Below are positions 1 to 10,708 of a DNA stretch of 64,000 nucleotides, in pieces. The notes under the pieces were generated by a model. That model did not search any database. It saw only the letters and a list, made by a program, of their open reading frames with translations, and had not been told where the DNA came from. The stretch covers positions 1-64,000 of the forward strand of contig JADGKB010000079.1 of assembly GCA_027604185.1 (NCBI GenBank), read 5' to 3'. The translations under genes and the position numbers were made by a program. The stretch's first letter is position 1. Each line of letters begins with the position of its first letter. The stretch is from Boothiomyces macroporosus (lineage: Eukaryota > Chytridiomycota > Chytridiomycetes > Rhizophydiales > Terramycetaceae).

Positions 1-179
1 ACTACCTTTGTATGCATCATTTAGCTGCTGTTTATGTGTATTTCAGTATATTTGTGTAATTCACATATGTACATCAATGTAAAAATGTTCAAGATATGCG
101 AAAGCCATTTATTTGTATGAGTTGACATTGATTTTGTGTTTCAGCAAGACCACCTATTACTTTTGCCATATTAAATCAT
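1..179. repeat. Left arm of 179-bp inverted repeat
   Basis: This segment is the reverse complement of 1941-2119, with about five mismatches by eye (roughly 97% identity). It begins at the first base of the window, so it may extend further left. The two arms enclose the ankyrin-like repeat gene at 500-1897. Similarity stops at about base 179. No transposase is visible inside the arms, so the unit could be a non-autonomous element, a duplicated flank, or an arrangement that allows inversion of the gene. Confidence 0.9.
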
Positions 180-499
180 ATGAGATTTTAGTCTTACAAT
201 TTGTTGATAAGGTTGCGATGATGCTATGGTCCCAATGTGTTTAAAAGTGTCAATCGCAAGCCATACCAGTTGATCTATTAGTATACTCTCTGTATTCCCA
301 CCACAAAGAAAGTCAATAGATCAAAAACATTACATCCTTTATTTAGTAATTTCCCAATGGAATATTTCACCTTTTTATCCTCCCTTATCCTCCCATTCAA
401 GGTTTGTATGATAGTTCAATGAAAAACGATGACTGACCAACTTCCCACTTGTCTGTGTTCGCAAACAGATCAATTTAATTTGCACAAATAGAAGTGGAA

Positions 500-1897
500 A
501 TGAGCTTACCAACTAAAATTTGGGATAAATTATGGTTGCAATGTGGTAAAGAAACACTGAAGAGCACCAGGTGGTTACAAAGCGAATATGTAAAGAAAAA
601 AACAGAATGGTTTAACACTGCAGATGCAGCAAGAAATGGCAATCTAGACAATATGAAATGGTTGAAAGAGAATAATTGGCCTTGGGATAGATGGACATTC
701 AGACATGCGGCAAAGAATGGCAATTTAGACAATATGAAGTGGTTGAAAGAGAATAACTGTCCTTGGAATAGATGGACATTTTCCAGTGCAGCAGAATATG
801 GCAATCTAGATAACATGAAGTGGTTGAAAGAGAATAATTGTCCTTGGGATGAAGAGACATTTTCCAGTGCAGCAAGAAATGGAAATTTAGACAATATGAA
901 GTGGTTGAAAGCGAATAATTGTCCTTGGGATGAAAATACATTTTCCGGTGCAGCAGAATATGGTAACCTAGACAATATGAAGTGGTTGAAAGAGAATAAT
1001 TGCCCATGGAATGAATGGACATTCAGAAATGCAGCAAGAAATGGCAATCTAGACAATATGAAGTGGTTGAAAGAGAATAATTGGCCTTGGGATAGATGGA
1101 CATTCAGACATGCGGCAAAGAATGGCAATTTAGACAATATGAAGTGGTTGAAAGAGAATAACTGTCCATGTGATGGACGGACATTTGTATATGCAGCATA
1201 CAATGGCAATCTAGACAATATGAAGTGGTTGAAAGAGAATGGTTGTCCTTGGAATAGATGGACATTTTCCAGTGCAGCAGAATATGGCAATCTAGATAAC
1301 ATGAAGTGGCTCAAAGAGAATGATTGTCCTTGGGATAAAGAGGCATTTTCCGGTGCAGCAAGAAATGGCAATTTAGATAATATGAAGTGGCTCAAAGAGA
1401 ATGATTGTCCTTGGAATGAAAATACATTTTCCAGTGCAGTATACAATGGCAATCTAGACAATATGAAGTGGTTGAAAGAGAACAATTGTCCTTGGGATAA
1501 AGAGACATTCAGGTATGCAGTATACAATGGCAATCTAGATAATATGAGGTGGCTCAAAGAGAATAACTGTCCTTGGGATAGATGCACATTTGATACTGCA
1601 GCAGAATATGGCAATCTAGACAATATGAAGTGGCTCAAAGAGAATAACTGTCCTTGGCATGAAAATACATTTTCCAGTGCAGCAAGAAATGGAAATTTAG
1701 ACAATATGAAGTGGTTGAAAGCGAACAATTGTCCTTGGGATGAAAATACATTTTCCGGTGCAGCAGACAATGACAATCTAGAAAATATGAAGTGGTTGAA
1801 AGAGAATAATTGCCCATGGGATGAAGAGGCATTTTCCAGTGCAGCAGAATATGGCAATTTAGACAATATGAAATGGCTGAAAGAGAATTTGAAATAA
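500..1897 (+). CDS. Ankyrin-like tandem-repeat protein (465 aa)
   Basis: The first 42 or so residues (starting MSLPTKIWDKLW) look like a short F-box-like or capping segment. After them come 16 copies of a 27-residue unit with the core GNLDNMKWLKENNCPW followed by a variable part and AA(R/E/K)(N/Y). Repeats of this type are ankyrin-like helical repeats, common in giant viruses and some protists, and usually bind proteins. Copies 1 and 6 are identical and copies 4 and 14 nearly so, which indicates recent internal duplication or conversion. No intron is needed. I chose the ATG at 500; the frame is open two codons further to a GTG. The opposite strand is also open across the whole repeat block, which I take as a by-product of the repeat. 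The gene sits between 179-bp inverted repeats. Confidence 0.8.
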   Translation: MSLPTKIWDKLWLQCGKETLKSTRWLQSEYVKKKTEWFNTADAARNGNLDNMKWLKENNWPWDRWTFRHAAKNGNLDNMKWLKENNCPWNRWTFSSAAEYGNLDNMKWLKENNCPWDEETFSSAARNGNLDNMKWLKANNCPWDENTFSGAAEYGNLDNMKWLKENNCPWNEWTFRNAARNGNLDNMKWLKENNWPWDRWTFRHAAKNGNLDNMKWLKENNCPCDGRTFVYAAYNGNLDNMKWLKENGCPWNRWTFSSAAEYGNLDNMKWLKENDCPWDKEAFSGAARNGNLDNMKWLKENDCPWNENTFSSAVYNGNLDNMKWLKENNCPWDKETFRYAVYNGNLDNMRWLKENNCPWDRCTFDTAAEYGNLDNMKWLKENNCPWHENTFSSAARNGNLDNMKWLKANNCPWDENTFSGAADNDNLENMKWLKENNCPWDEEAFSSAAEYGNLDNMKWLKENLK

Positions 1898-1940
1898 ACT
1901 CTTGAATATCTAATTTGCATTTACCACAAAGACATGATGT

Positions 1941-2119
1941 ATTATTTAATATGGCAAAAGTAATAGGTGGTTTTGCTGAAACACAAAATCAATGTCAACT
2001 CTTACAGATAAATTGCTTTCGCATATCTTGAACATTTTTACATTGATGTACATATGTGAATTACACAAATATACTGAAATACACATAAACAGCAGCTAAA
2101 TGATGCATACAAAGGTAGT
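1941..2119. repeat. Right arm of 179-bp inverted repeat
   Basis: Reverse complement of 1-179. The outer end reads ...gatgcatacaaaggtagt at 2102-2119 and matches the first bases of the window. The limit on this side is therefore set by the window edge and not by loss of similarity. The inner end lies about 43 bp after the stop codon of the ankyrin-like gene. Confidence 0.9.
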
Positions 2120-2448
2120 GGACTGTAACATACTTTGACGATAAAGAAATTGATTACTGCTTGCAAGAATAACCCTAATATTAATTCAGAATATAGTTTC
2201 ATGGAATAGCACCAGAGTGTGGTAGTCACTCTTTAAACATGAAATGGGTTACCATCGCGACCTTTAGGACAAGCAAGATCAAGAATGCATTATCCAAAGA
2301 AGTCCTCTGTCTGTAAAAGTTCAAATATACTTTTGAAAGCACTGATTTTGATTCATCGATTTCTTCCTTTATATTGATGGAATGGTGTTCTTTCTCGATG
2401 CTGTTTTTGGAATTGTTCATTAATGCCCATGCTTTTTTGCAGTTCACC
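2120..2448. other. Intergenic region before the nitrilase gene
   Basis: I find no gene here. The nitrilase frame is open from 2374 and has an in-frame ATG there. That would add about 25 hydrophobic residues to the nitrilase, so part of this stretch could code for a leader. Confidence 0.5.
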
Positions 2449-3264
2449 ATGTTGGCAGCAGTTGCGCAAATCTGTTCAACTCCACGAATAAAGGACAACC
2501 TCCACCAAATTCTCAAGCTTATATCCACAGCAACAGCAAAGGGAGCTAAAGCAATCTTCTTTCCTGAAGCGAGTGATTTCATTGCGGAAAACAAGCAGCA
2601 AGCGCTGGAGTTGGTGCAACCGTTGAACGGGGAATTTGTATCGGAAATCAAACGAGCAGCAATAGAAAACAAAATTATTGTGTCTATTGGGATACATGAA
2701 CAGTCGAGTGAACAGACGAGGTTGTTTAATACCCATCTTCTCATTAATGAAACTGGAGCAATTCATCTGTACAGGAAAATACACTTGTTTGATCTGAATC
2801 TGCCTGGAAATGTACTAATGGAATCTAAAAGCACGATTCCTGGTGATGGATATGTAGCTCCTATTTCAACCACTGTTGGAAGGGTAGGATTAGCCCTTTG
2901 CTATGATTTGCGATTTCCTGAATACTCTAGATTATTACAACTGCAGGGAATGGATATTCTTACTTATCCATCCGCGTTCACTGTACCAACTGGAAAAGCT
3001 CACTGGCATGTTCTATTACGAGCGAGAGCTATTGAAACCCAATCTTATGTAATTGCAGCCGCGCAATACGGCCAAAACACTGCAACTAGGTCTACTTATG
3101 GACATGCGCTAATTGTAGATCCTTGGGGAGAAATTATTGCCGAGTGTGATGATCTGGGTTTGCAGTATGCTGATATTGATTTGGATAAAATCAAGAAAAT
3201 TAAAGAGCAGATGCCCGTACTCGATCATAGACGAACGGATGTTTATAGCTTGAAACTCTGTTAA
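2449..3264 (+). CDS. NIT1: Nitrilase-family amidase (deaminated glutathione amidase-like)
   Basis: A 271-residue carbon-nitrogen hydrolase with the full catalytic triad: Glu40 (FFPEAS), Lys110 (YRKIHLFD) and Cys151 (LALCYDLRFPE). The start MLAAVAQICST matches the usual beginning of NIT1-type enzymes, which hydrolyse deaminated glutathione as metabolite repair. This is why I chose 2449. An upstream in-frame ATG at 2374 would add a hydrophobic leader that could direct the enzyme to mitochondria. No intron is needed. Substrate assignment within the nitrilase superfamily rests on family resemblance only. Confidence 0.88.
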   Translation: MLAAVAQICSTPRIKDNLHQILKLISTATAKGAKAIFFPEASDFIAENKQQALELVQPLNGEFVSEIKRAAIENKIIVSIGIHEQSSEQTRLFNTHLLINETGAIHLYRKIHLFDLNLPGNVLMESKSTIPGDGYVAPISTTVGRVGLALCYDLRFPEYSRLLQLQGMDILTYPSAFTVPTGKAHWHVLLRARAIETQSYVIAAAQYGQNTATRSTYGHALIVDPWGEIIAECDDLGLQYADIDLDKIKKIKEQMPVLDHRRTDVYSLKLC

Positions 3265-3527
3265 TAAATAATCGTTATCGAGCTTGATTGCAATCATAAT
3301 CGTTTAATGGGTATATCCCGAGTGCCCTGGTATGTGGGGTTTCAAGACCAACGAGCAACCGAGAGAGCAGATTACCTGTCTTTAGTCTGCTTAGAGAAAA
3401 GCCACTCTACTGTTATTGATCCTTGCACTATCACCAAAAAAGTTTGAAAAACAATGAGCGACAAATCTCCCGCGGTTTGGCTGCAATGTAAAAATCCATA
3501 ACTTTAGGGATCAATTTAAAACGAAAT

Positions 3528-5454
3528 ATGCTGGATTCTAATCACCTACTGGAAGCACTAAAGACAGCGGTTGGAAAGTAATTGTGATTCACACCAGGAT
3601 TTCTATAGATTACAAAGATGACCCAATATTACTACAGCTATGGTTGGAAATAATAGATATAGAACGAGAGAGGAATACAGATTACAAGACGATTACTGCT
3701 ATATTTAAACAACTTGGACTCAGAGGAATCGGAATCAACAATCCAGACTTTTATATCTATTGGTACTCTGTACTTATTCAGGGCAAATTATGAAGCAGGA
3801 GTCTCAAACAATGAGCGGGCAAAAAAGATATTGAAAGCTGCAATGAACAGTGCTGGGGTACAACCATATGCAAAATTGGAGGAGGCGTACAACAATTTAT
3901 CAGATACACCTGCAAGGAAACCACTTCAAGTGAAGCAAGTGCGAGACGTTCAAGCTAAACCAAGGGAGGAATGCCATAGCACTTTTGAAACTCTCAAACC
4001 GAAACTTTCGCGGAGTGATTCACTAAGCACTATTCATGAGAATGACGATAAAGAGAACGGAAATACTTTTACTAGGATGGATCTGTCTATTATTGATGAA
4101 TCTAGGGAAATAAGTCGAAGAGATATCGATACATCTGTTTGTGAAGATGAAAATAACACAAACGACTTTAAAAGACCTTTTAAACCAAGATTTACCAGAT
4201 TTGGTAAGGCTAATAGGTTACCAAAGTCTGAGTTTGCACAACCAGTATCGCCTGTAAGCAATCCATCCACTCCATCGTCATCAGCTGGGTCTCTTAACCC
4301 AACCCCACCTAAACACCCAATAGATGAAACAACTGATATGGACATGTCAAATACAGTAACTTTTGCAAAGAGGCAGCCTGTTGAAGATGAAACTATCGGA
4401 AAAGAGTCTTTCTGGGATGTAAAAACTATATTACAGGATAAAAAGAACTTTAGGGTAAATGGAAAGTGCTATGTTCGTTCTGAATTGATAGGAAAAGGTG
4501 GGAGCTGTAAAGTTTTTAAAGTGTTTGATCAAAATGGCCATGTATATGCTTTAAAAAGGGTAAAACTGAAAGGACAGGATGGGTCAGTTGCTGCGGGATA
4601 CAAGAATGAAATTATTTTACTCAACAAGCTAAAGAACAATGAGAGAATCATCAAACTAATCAATGCTGAGCACAATCTTCAGGATCATGTACTATTGATG
4701 GTATTGGAGTATGGCGAAATCGACTTGGAAAAGATGCTGCAAAAACAGCCAATAATAAGTCCAAACTTTATGCGAAATTATTGGGAACAGATGCTCCAAG
4801 CTGTCAATGCTATACACGAACAGAATATTATACATTCAGATTTAAAGCCTGCCAACTTTTTATTAGTAGAAGGTTGTCTAAAACTAATTGATTTTGGTAT
4901 TGCAAAAGCGATCCCTAATGATACAACAAATATACAGCGAGAACATCAGACAGGTACATATTGCTAACAAGGTACCCTAAACTATATGGCGCCAGAAGCT
5001 ATAAATTATGTTGAAATACAGGGAGCAAAGCAGAACTATCTAAAACAAGGACGAGCATCTGATGTTTGGTCTCTAGGATGCATATTATATCGTCTAGTGT
5101 ACCAAGCACCACCGTTTGGCAATTTGGCACTGATGCAAAAAATCAAATGCATCACAAACCCTGATCATGTAATACCTTATCCCCCACTTCCGCCTAATCT
5201 AGAAAACGATCAAGATGTCATTGATGTCTTGAAAGGCTGTCTCAAATACTATCCTAAAGATAGGAGTACGATACCAGAGCTACTAAATCACCCTTTTCTA
5301 CATCCAATCAAGGATACTAGAGATTTGAATCTAATTAGAAAGATTCTTGATCTGGCCCTACGAGCTGGTCTGTCAAAGAACAATATCGATTCTGTAGCCA
5401 AGGTAAATATTGTTAATATAGGCAATCGCATCGGAATTGAAAAAGCAAGAATAA
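3528..5454 (+). CDS. MPS1: MPS1/TTK-type spindle checkpoint kinase
   Basis: Model: join(3528..3577, 3598..3762, 3782..4953, 4972..5402, 5422..5454), 616 aa, with introns of 20, 19, 18 and 19 nt. The N-terminus is a TPR-like module as in Mps1/Bub1 proteins (LWLEIID, DFYIYWANYEAG, ERAKKILKAAM). A long polar linker follows. The kinase domain starts near residue 300 with GKGGSCKVF, the lysine of YALKRV, catalytic loop HSDLKPANF, LIDFGIAKA, and HQTGTLNYMAPEA, the P+1 region typical of Mps1. The 18-nt intron at 4954-4971 lies inside that loop and carries a CTAAC; without splicing the frame stops there. The last intron restores a short acidic-basic tail ending KKQE. Mps1 phosphorylates kinetochore proteins to hold anaphase. 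The next gene converges with a 28-bp gap. Confidence 0.92.
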
Positions 5455-5482
5455 ATACTATAATTTCCTCGCGTATAATAGT

Positions 5483-6399
5483 TTATTGTTCAAAGCCAGT
5501 ATTTTGAAACACATTATCCACATCGGCAATTTTCCACCTTCCCTCAAACATCCCAGTGAAATGACTGCTTTCAAATCTGAAAGCCATCGGCCTGTCAATC
5601 ACTGTGCTCCATTTATTGGTTTCGGACTCGTCAGTGATACTTATCGTTGCATGAACGTCACAAATAACGTCAATTCCAACCATTGCCCCTGCTTTGGTTA
5701 GTCTAGTGCGTAAATCCAAAGAGGGAGGCTCTGCTTCACCATCATCTGTAATTGAAACATCATTCTTGTCCACATAATATTCAAACGCGATTTCTCTGAA
5801 TAGCCATTGCTTTCTTTTTGGGTTGAACCTCCACATTACCATTGGACCAATATAAGTGTGAATAGGAGCATTCAGCACGGTACTTTTTACTTTTTCTTCT
5901 GGACCAAATGTTAACCAATTCTCTCCTTTTCTGAATCCACCTAATCCGTGTAGTTGAAATTTAAGTTTTAATCCTTGCTCTCTTATGCTTTTATGGTGGT
6001 ATTCAAATGAATCATGTAACTGCATAGTAACAATATCAGTTAGACTTTGCTGCCCTTCATTATTATTGATATCGTCTTCCAATAATTTGAAAAATCTCTT
6101 GATTCCAGCTTGCGCTCCATACATGAATGTTTCAGGCAAGTAGTCTTCGCTGCCTCCAAATCTCCTGTTTATCCAATTAGTAGTTGCATAATTAGCAAGT
6201 GAACTGGGGTTAAGAAAAGGTACTTGCGGAGAGGAATTAAAATCGCTTTGTCAAACACTGATTGCTCTGCGCTCTGCAGTTCAAAGCAAGTTTTCCTGAT
6301 ACCCTCTTCAATACTTATTGGATAGCTTTCAATAAAGTCTGAAATTCCATATGACTTGGTGGCAAATAATCTTTTCAACAGCTGGCGAGATTGAATCAT
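5483..6399 (-). CDS. Probable mitochondrial protein, possibly Tim44/MBA1-like
   Basis: Model: complement(join(5483..6203, 6224..6399)), 298 aa. The N-terminus (MIQSRQLLKRLFATKSYG) is basic and amphipathic, as in a mitochondrial presequence. The 20-nt intron at 6204-6223 (branch-like TTAAC) restores the frame across LRNSLANYATTNWINRRFGG. The C-terminal 200 residues resemble an alpha/beta Tim44/MBA1/mL45-type fold (LHDSFEYHH, VDIVCDVHATISI, FEGRWKIADVDNVF), but I cannot assign the family firmly. Splicing and the presequence make me confident it is a real gene; its function is not settled. Confidence 0.75.
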
Positions 6400-6511
6400 T
6401 TTTGGGAAAAAATGTCTCTTCTTTAATGGAGTGCTGCCTCATTTGATGAATTTGAGGAATACCAAGATAAGGCTAATCATCCTGATTTTTCTGTCCATTA
6501 TATTTTCTGAC

Positions 6512-6530
6512 AGAGTTACATCATTCACCA
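6512..6530 (+). promoter_or_regulatory. TTACATCA motif before family member 1
   Basis: TTACATCA at 6516-6523 lies 15 nt before the ATG at 6531. The same octamer is found 15-27 nt before the ATG of members 1 to 4 of this tandem family. It resembles a CRE/ATF-like half site. It is not read in one fixed frame relative to the four start codons, so conserved coding sequence is unlikely. Confidence 0.4.
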
Positions 6531-8062
6531 ATGCATCGATACGCTTTAATTGGCCTCGTTACAGCTGATCATATATTAGAATCAGCTTGGGAGTTTGGAG
6601 ATTGTAGCGGCCAACCTTCTACAATGACCCTATTTCCAGATACGAACACTTCACTACTGTGGGACTACCTGCAAAGCGAATATTACTACCCATGTAACTA
6701 TCATTGACACTAGATTGTGGAACCTATTACAATCCCTTGACTACGGGGTGCTGCGTTTCTGCTCTGTACAAGCAAGAGGCGTATGGATTTCAAAGTGCTA
6801 CTTATGTAATACAAAACGAGAATATATCAATTAACGAGTATTGGAGTGGTGCTAATAGTCAGTATTTTTGTAAATTTAGCTCCCAGAATGGAGCAAGTTT
6901 AGACTGGGGGTATACGACGCGATATTTGAAACCAAACGGAATATGTTATGGGGGAATGGTGTGTACTAATTACCAACTGTATTCCTACAACAGCTCTGAC
7001 TGTACGGGTGATTTTCAGTTATTTCAATTATCATCTTTTGACATGAAGTATGCAAGTTACAAGTTCAATCAGAATATTACCGCATCATACACTTTTTTCA
7101 CTGGTGGAACTGCTAGCACAAGATGGACAATGTTTTTCCCCTTGACAGCTGTAGTTCCAACCTTCCACTATCCGTTGGAAATTATAGGCTTTGCAGGATA
7201 CTTACTGGCGCTTATGCTATCATTATTTGCTGCTTACAATGAATTACGAAAAGTATTGAGGAAAGCAAAAGGCGCAAAGTACCTCTTAATGGGTCAGGTA
7301 CTGTGGATACTTTGGATTATACTTAGTTTTATGGATTGGAACTATATATATCCTTTAGTCATCTTAATGGAAGTTATAGATTCCTTTTTAGCGTTGCTAT
7401 ACAATGTATCTACTTTACTCTCCATATCTGCTACCTTTTCATTGGTTTTGAATTTCTATTCTGTGGAAGGCGAATGGAAACGAAGAAGCCGGTTTGCCAT
7501 TCTATTTCTTACACATTTTGTACTGGCAGGCGGAGGGTATTTGTATTTTCTAGGTTATCTTCCGGACCACGCGTATCTTTTCACTTATTGGTACACACTT
7601 TTCCCAGCATGGAATCTATTGTTGTACCTGGTGAATACCATTCCACCAATGCTTATTTTAATTAAAATAGGAAGTATGTACGGCTTTATCAATGATATTT
7701 CCTCACCAATTACCATTTTCAGTCACTTGATTAAAAAAGCTCCTATAATGGGTGTACTTTTACCATGTCAAACTTTAAACACCATCATTTATATTATTTT
7801 GATTGCTACCATTCAATATTCCGACATTTTGAAAAACGATAGGAACTTTTTGGCATGGAATGGGTTAATCAGTCTATGTATGATTGTGCACGAAGTATTG
7901 AATTATTGGATTAAAAGTTTCATAAATAGGCTACTAAAGAAAGTAAACAAAAAGACTGGTAAAGAGCTTTCAAGGAGTAATACTACGAGAATCAGAACAT
8001 CCATGGCCCATTCTGTTGTCGCGTTTACTACAAGCAAGACCCTACCCAATGTATCCCACTAG
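6531..8062 (+). CDS. Seven-pass membrane protein, tandem family member 1
   Basis: Model: join(6531..6693, 6714..8062), 503 aa; the 20-nt intron restores the conserved YYYPYCG. A short hydrophobic N-terminus leads into a Cys-rich ectodomain of about 200 residues (GDCSGQPSTMTLFPDTN, GCCVSA, LDWGYTTRYLKPNGICYGG, YNSSDCTG with a glycosylation sequon). About seven hydrophobic segments follow, containing LAGGGYLYFLGY, FPAWNLLLYLVNTIPP and NDRNFLAWNGLISLCMIVHEVLNYW. The tail is short and Ser/Thr-rich. The layout resembles a receptor, but I recognise no known GPCR or transporter family. It is the first of five tandem copies. Confidence 0.85.
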
Positions 8063-8549
8063 TTCATCAAATAAAAACCTGTCGCATTTTACACAGAATT
8101 TAACATCCACACTGTGTTTATAAGCGCTATATCAGAAAGAGCATCAAAGTTAGAGCACTTGTATGGGAAACGGGGAATAGGAGAAAACTTTTAAAACAGT
8201 ATCCAATAGTATTAGCCTGGATAATTAAGGGAAGGATAAAATTGATGGGCAAATGCTGAAAGAATTGCCCAAGTAACTCTGGCGAGAATGAAGGCAGACT
8301 CATGTGGGAAGAAACGAAGAGGTTCTCAAAAGATTACCAGTCGACTCGAAACAAATCAGAGCCAATCTAACCCAACTAATGTGGAGCATACAACAGCGAT
8401 TTGCAACGAATTAAATGATCTCGATGTGGTAGGTGGCATGGAAGAAACTTCTATGGTGATTAGGAATCAATTCGATGGAGTAATACATTATATGGAGATG
8501 ATTGAATTTACAAAGTCTACCTTGAAAAAGTTACATCACCCTCTTTGTG
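8063..8549. other. Spacer between family members 1 and 2
   Basis: A frame open from an ATG at 8288 to 8629 could code for 113 residues, but it runs over the start of member 2 in another frame and resembles nothing I know. I do not call it a gene. TTACATCA occurs at 8531-8538, 12 nt or so before the ATG at 8550. Confidence 0.4.
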
Positions 8550-10042
8550 ATGATTCAGTTATTCTTGGGTTACAAATTAGTGCTAGGTGCTCTAATTTTA
8601 GAATCTGCGTGGGAAATGGGAGATTGTGATGGTCAACCATCTATAATGACTTTATTTTCAGACACCAATACTTCTGCACTTTGGAATATTCTTCAACAAG
8701 AGTACTACTATCCATGTAAGGATTGTTAATATTAGATTGCGGATGTGATTACAATGATTTATACTCTGGCTGTTGTATCTCGTCGCTTTCCCCAAATGAC
8801 ACACTTGGCTACCAAAGTATTACCTATGTTGTCCAAAATGACCAAATATCTACAAGCGAATATTGGACAGGAGCTAACAACCAATATTATTGTGTATACT
8901 CTGCAATCAATGGTGAGCAACTAGACTGGGGCTATCTCAAGAGATATATCAAACCGAATGGGGTGTGCTACGACAGCATGAAATGTGAACAAAATCGACT
9001 TTTGATCTACAACAGCTCCGCCTGCAATGGTGATTATATGGAGATACCACTAGACTCTCAAAATACATCCAGATACATTGCGCCGCTTCAGAAAGACATC
9101 TACGCGTCTTTTGTCCAGTTCCAAGGAGGATCGGTAGACACTATATGGACCATGTTTTATCCATTGGCAGAAGTCACACCAAAGTTTGTGTATCCCATGG
9201 AATCCATTGGTTTGATTTGCTACATTCTCGCACTGATGCTCTCCATGTTTGCAGCTTACAAGGAGCTTCGCAAAGTATTGAGAAAAATCGAAGGTGCAGG
9301 CTATCTCTTTGTGGCACAAGTACTTTGGATCATTTGGATTGCATTTTGCTTTGCCGATTGGACATCTTCGTATTCGTCAGTGCAAACCATGGCAATTATT
9401 GATGGGTTGATTCCTGCAATCTACAATATTTCAACTCTGCTCTCCATGTTTGCCACAGTTGGGTTGATAATGAAATTTATGGGCAGAAGACATAAGCTGA
9501 ATGGTGTCCTAGTGTATGGCTTGGTTGCAGCAAGTCACTTTGTTCTTGCAGGAGGCGGATACATATTTGTATTTTGCTTCATTCCAGAAATCGCCTACAT
9601 TTTTACCAGTTGGTATACATTATCTCCGCTTTGGAATCTTCTACTTTTTCTGGTAAATACAGGACCACCAATGATTATCCTTGGGCAAATTGGAAACTTG
9701 TATGGGTTCAATAATGATATAAAGTCACCAATGGTAATCTACAGAAATCTTTTACAGCAATCGCCTATTATGCAGATCCTTCTTCCCACTCAGGTGTTAA
9801 ACACTGTTGTTTATGTAGCGCTGGTAGTAGTTTTGCAATTTACAGAGCTGTTAAAGAATGATAGAAATTTTATGGCTTGGAACGGACTAATTATTCTATC
9901 TATGATTATTCATGAAGTATTAAATTACTGGATCAAAGGATACCTCAGTAAATTGCTTGAACTAGTAGGTTCCCAGAGGAAATCTACACCAGATTACAAA
10001 AATACTACTTCCACTAGTATCGCGAAAAAGGAAGACCAGTGA
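8550..10042 (+). CDS. Seven-pass membrane protein, tandem family member 2
   Basis: Model: join(8550..8715, 8736..10042), 490 aa. The 20-nt intron is at the same codon as in members 1, 3 and 4, inside the conserved YYYPYC. Same architecture: Cys-rich ectodomain (GDCDGQPSIMTLF, GCCISS, YWTGANNQYYC, LDWGYLKRY, YNSSACNG), then about seven membrane segments with LAGGGYIFVF, PLWNLLLFLVNTGPP and NDRNFMAWNGLIILSMIIHEVLNYW, and a short polar tail. The start is set by alignment of ALILESAWEMGDC with the other members. Confidence 0.85.
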
Positions 10043-10708
10043 ATTGTCGATCATTTCTGGAACTCATTTTCAAATATAATTTCGTCCGTGATTGCTTTAC
10101 CTTTTTCGTATATGGTATGCTTTCATAGCAGTATACATATCACGTCTTCAATTCTGTGTTGGATAGTAGAATACGGTATGCAATATTAGTATGATTGAGT
10201 AATCTCACATCTTGTAGATAGTAACACAACCAAGACCTTTCAATATCACTACAACCGGAAGCATCAGGGGGAACCAGAACTTTCATGAATCCTTTGCTAT
10301 TCTGAAAGTCATCACAGGAAATGACACCCTTAATAAGCATGACATGGCTCTCCTTTCTGGAAAGGTCAATTTAGAACTACTCTACACCAATTCGAGTAGT
10401 TTCAATATCAGCCGCTTTTGGAATAAAGGAGTATCACTGTGAAAAAGGGTGTAATCTCTCACTCTATTGATTCCTTACAGTGACATGAATAAACCTCTCA
10501 TTACTTGGAAAATTCTCATAGTGTCGCCCTCCTTTAAAGCAGAATGAGTGACTGCAGTTTGTTCAAAGACAGTGAAGCACTCATTATTAGCATAGAGAAT
10601 AGGGTTAGATTTATCAAAGAGGTTGGTTGGAATAGAAAATAGTTCAAAGATTTTCAGGTGATCATATCTCCCATTACAGGGTTACATCATCATTTGATTT
10701 TTGTCTTT
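10043..10708. other. Spacer between family members 2 and 3
   Basis: About 670 bp without a recognisable gene. A minus-strand frame of 66 codons at 10140-10340 has no features that I recognise. TTACATCA occurs at 10682-10689, shortly before the ATG of member 3. This is the longest spacer in the tandem array and could hold a decayed copy, but I see no trace of the family motifs. Confidence 0.4.

Noticed and set aside
475..1920. A 481-residue minus-strand frame opposite the ankyrin-like gene
   Set aside because: It is a shadow of the 81-bp repeat, which happens to be stop-free on both strands. Its product is low-complexity with no family resemblance, and the plus-strand product has a recognisable repeat fold.
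3300..3420. tRNA-like stretch downstream of the nitrilase gene
   Set aside because: A T-loop-like GGTTTCAAGACC is present, but no acceptor stem or anticodon arm pairs on either strand. I found no convincing tRNA or rRNA in the window.
8288..8629. Possible 113-residue gene before seven-pass member 2
   Set aside because: It overlaps the start of member 2 in another frame, shows no recognisable motif and has no counterpart before the other members.
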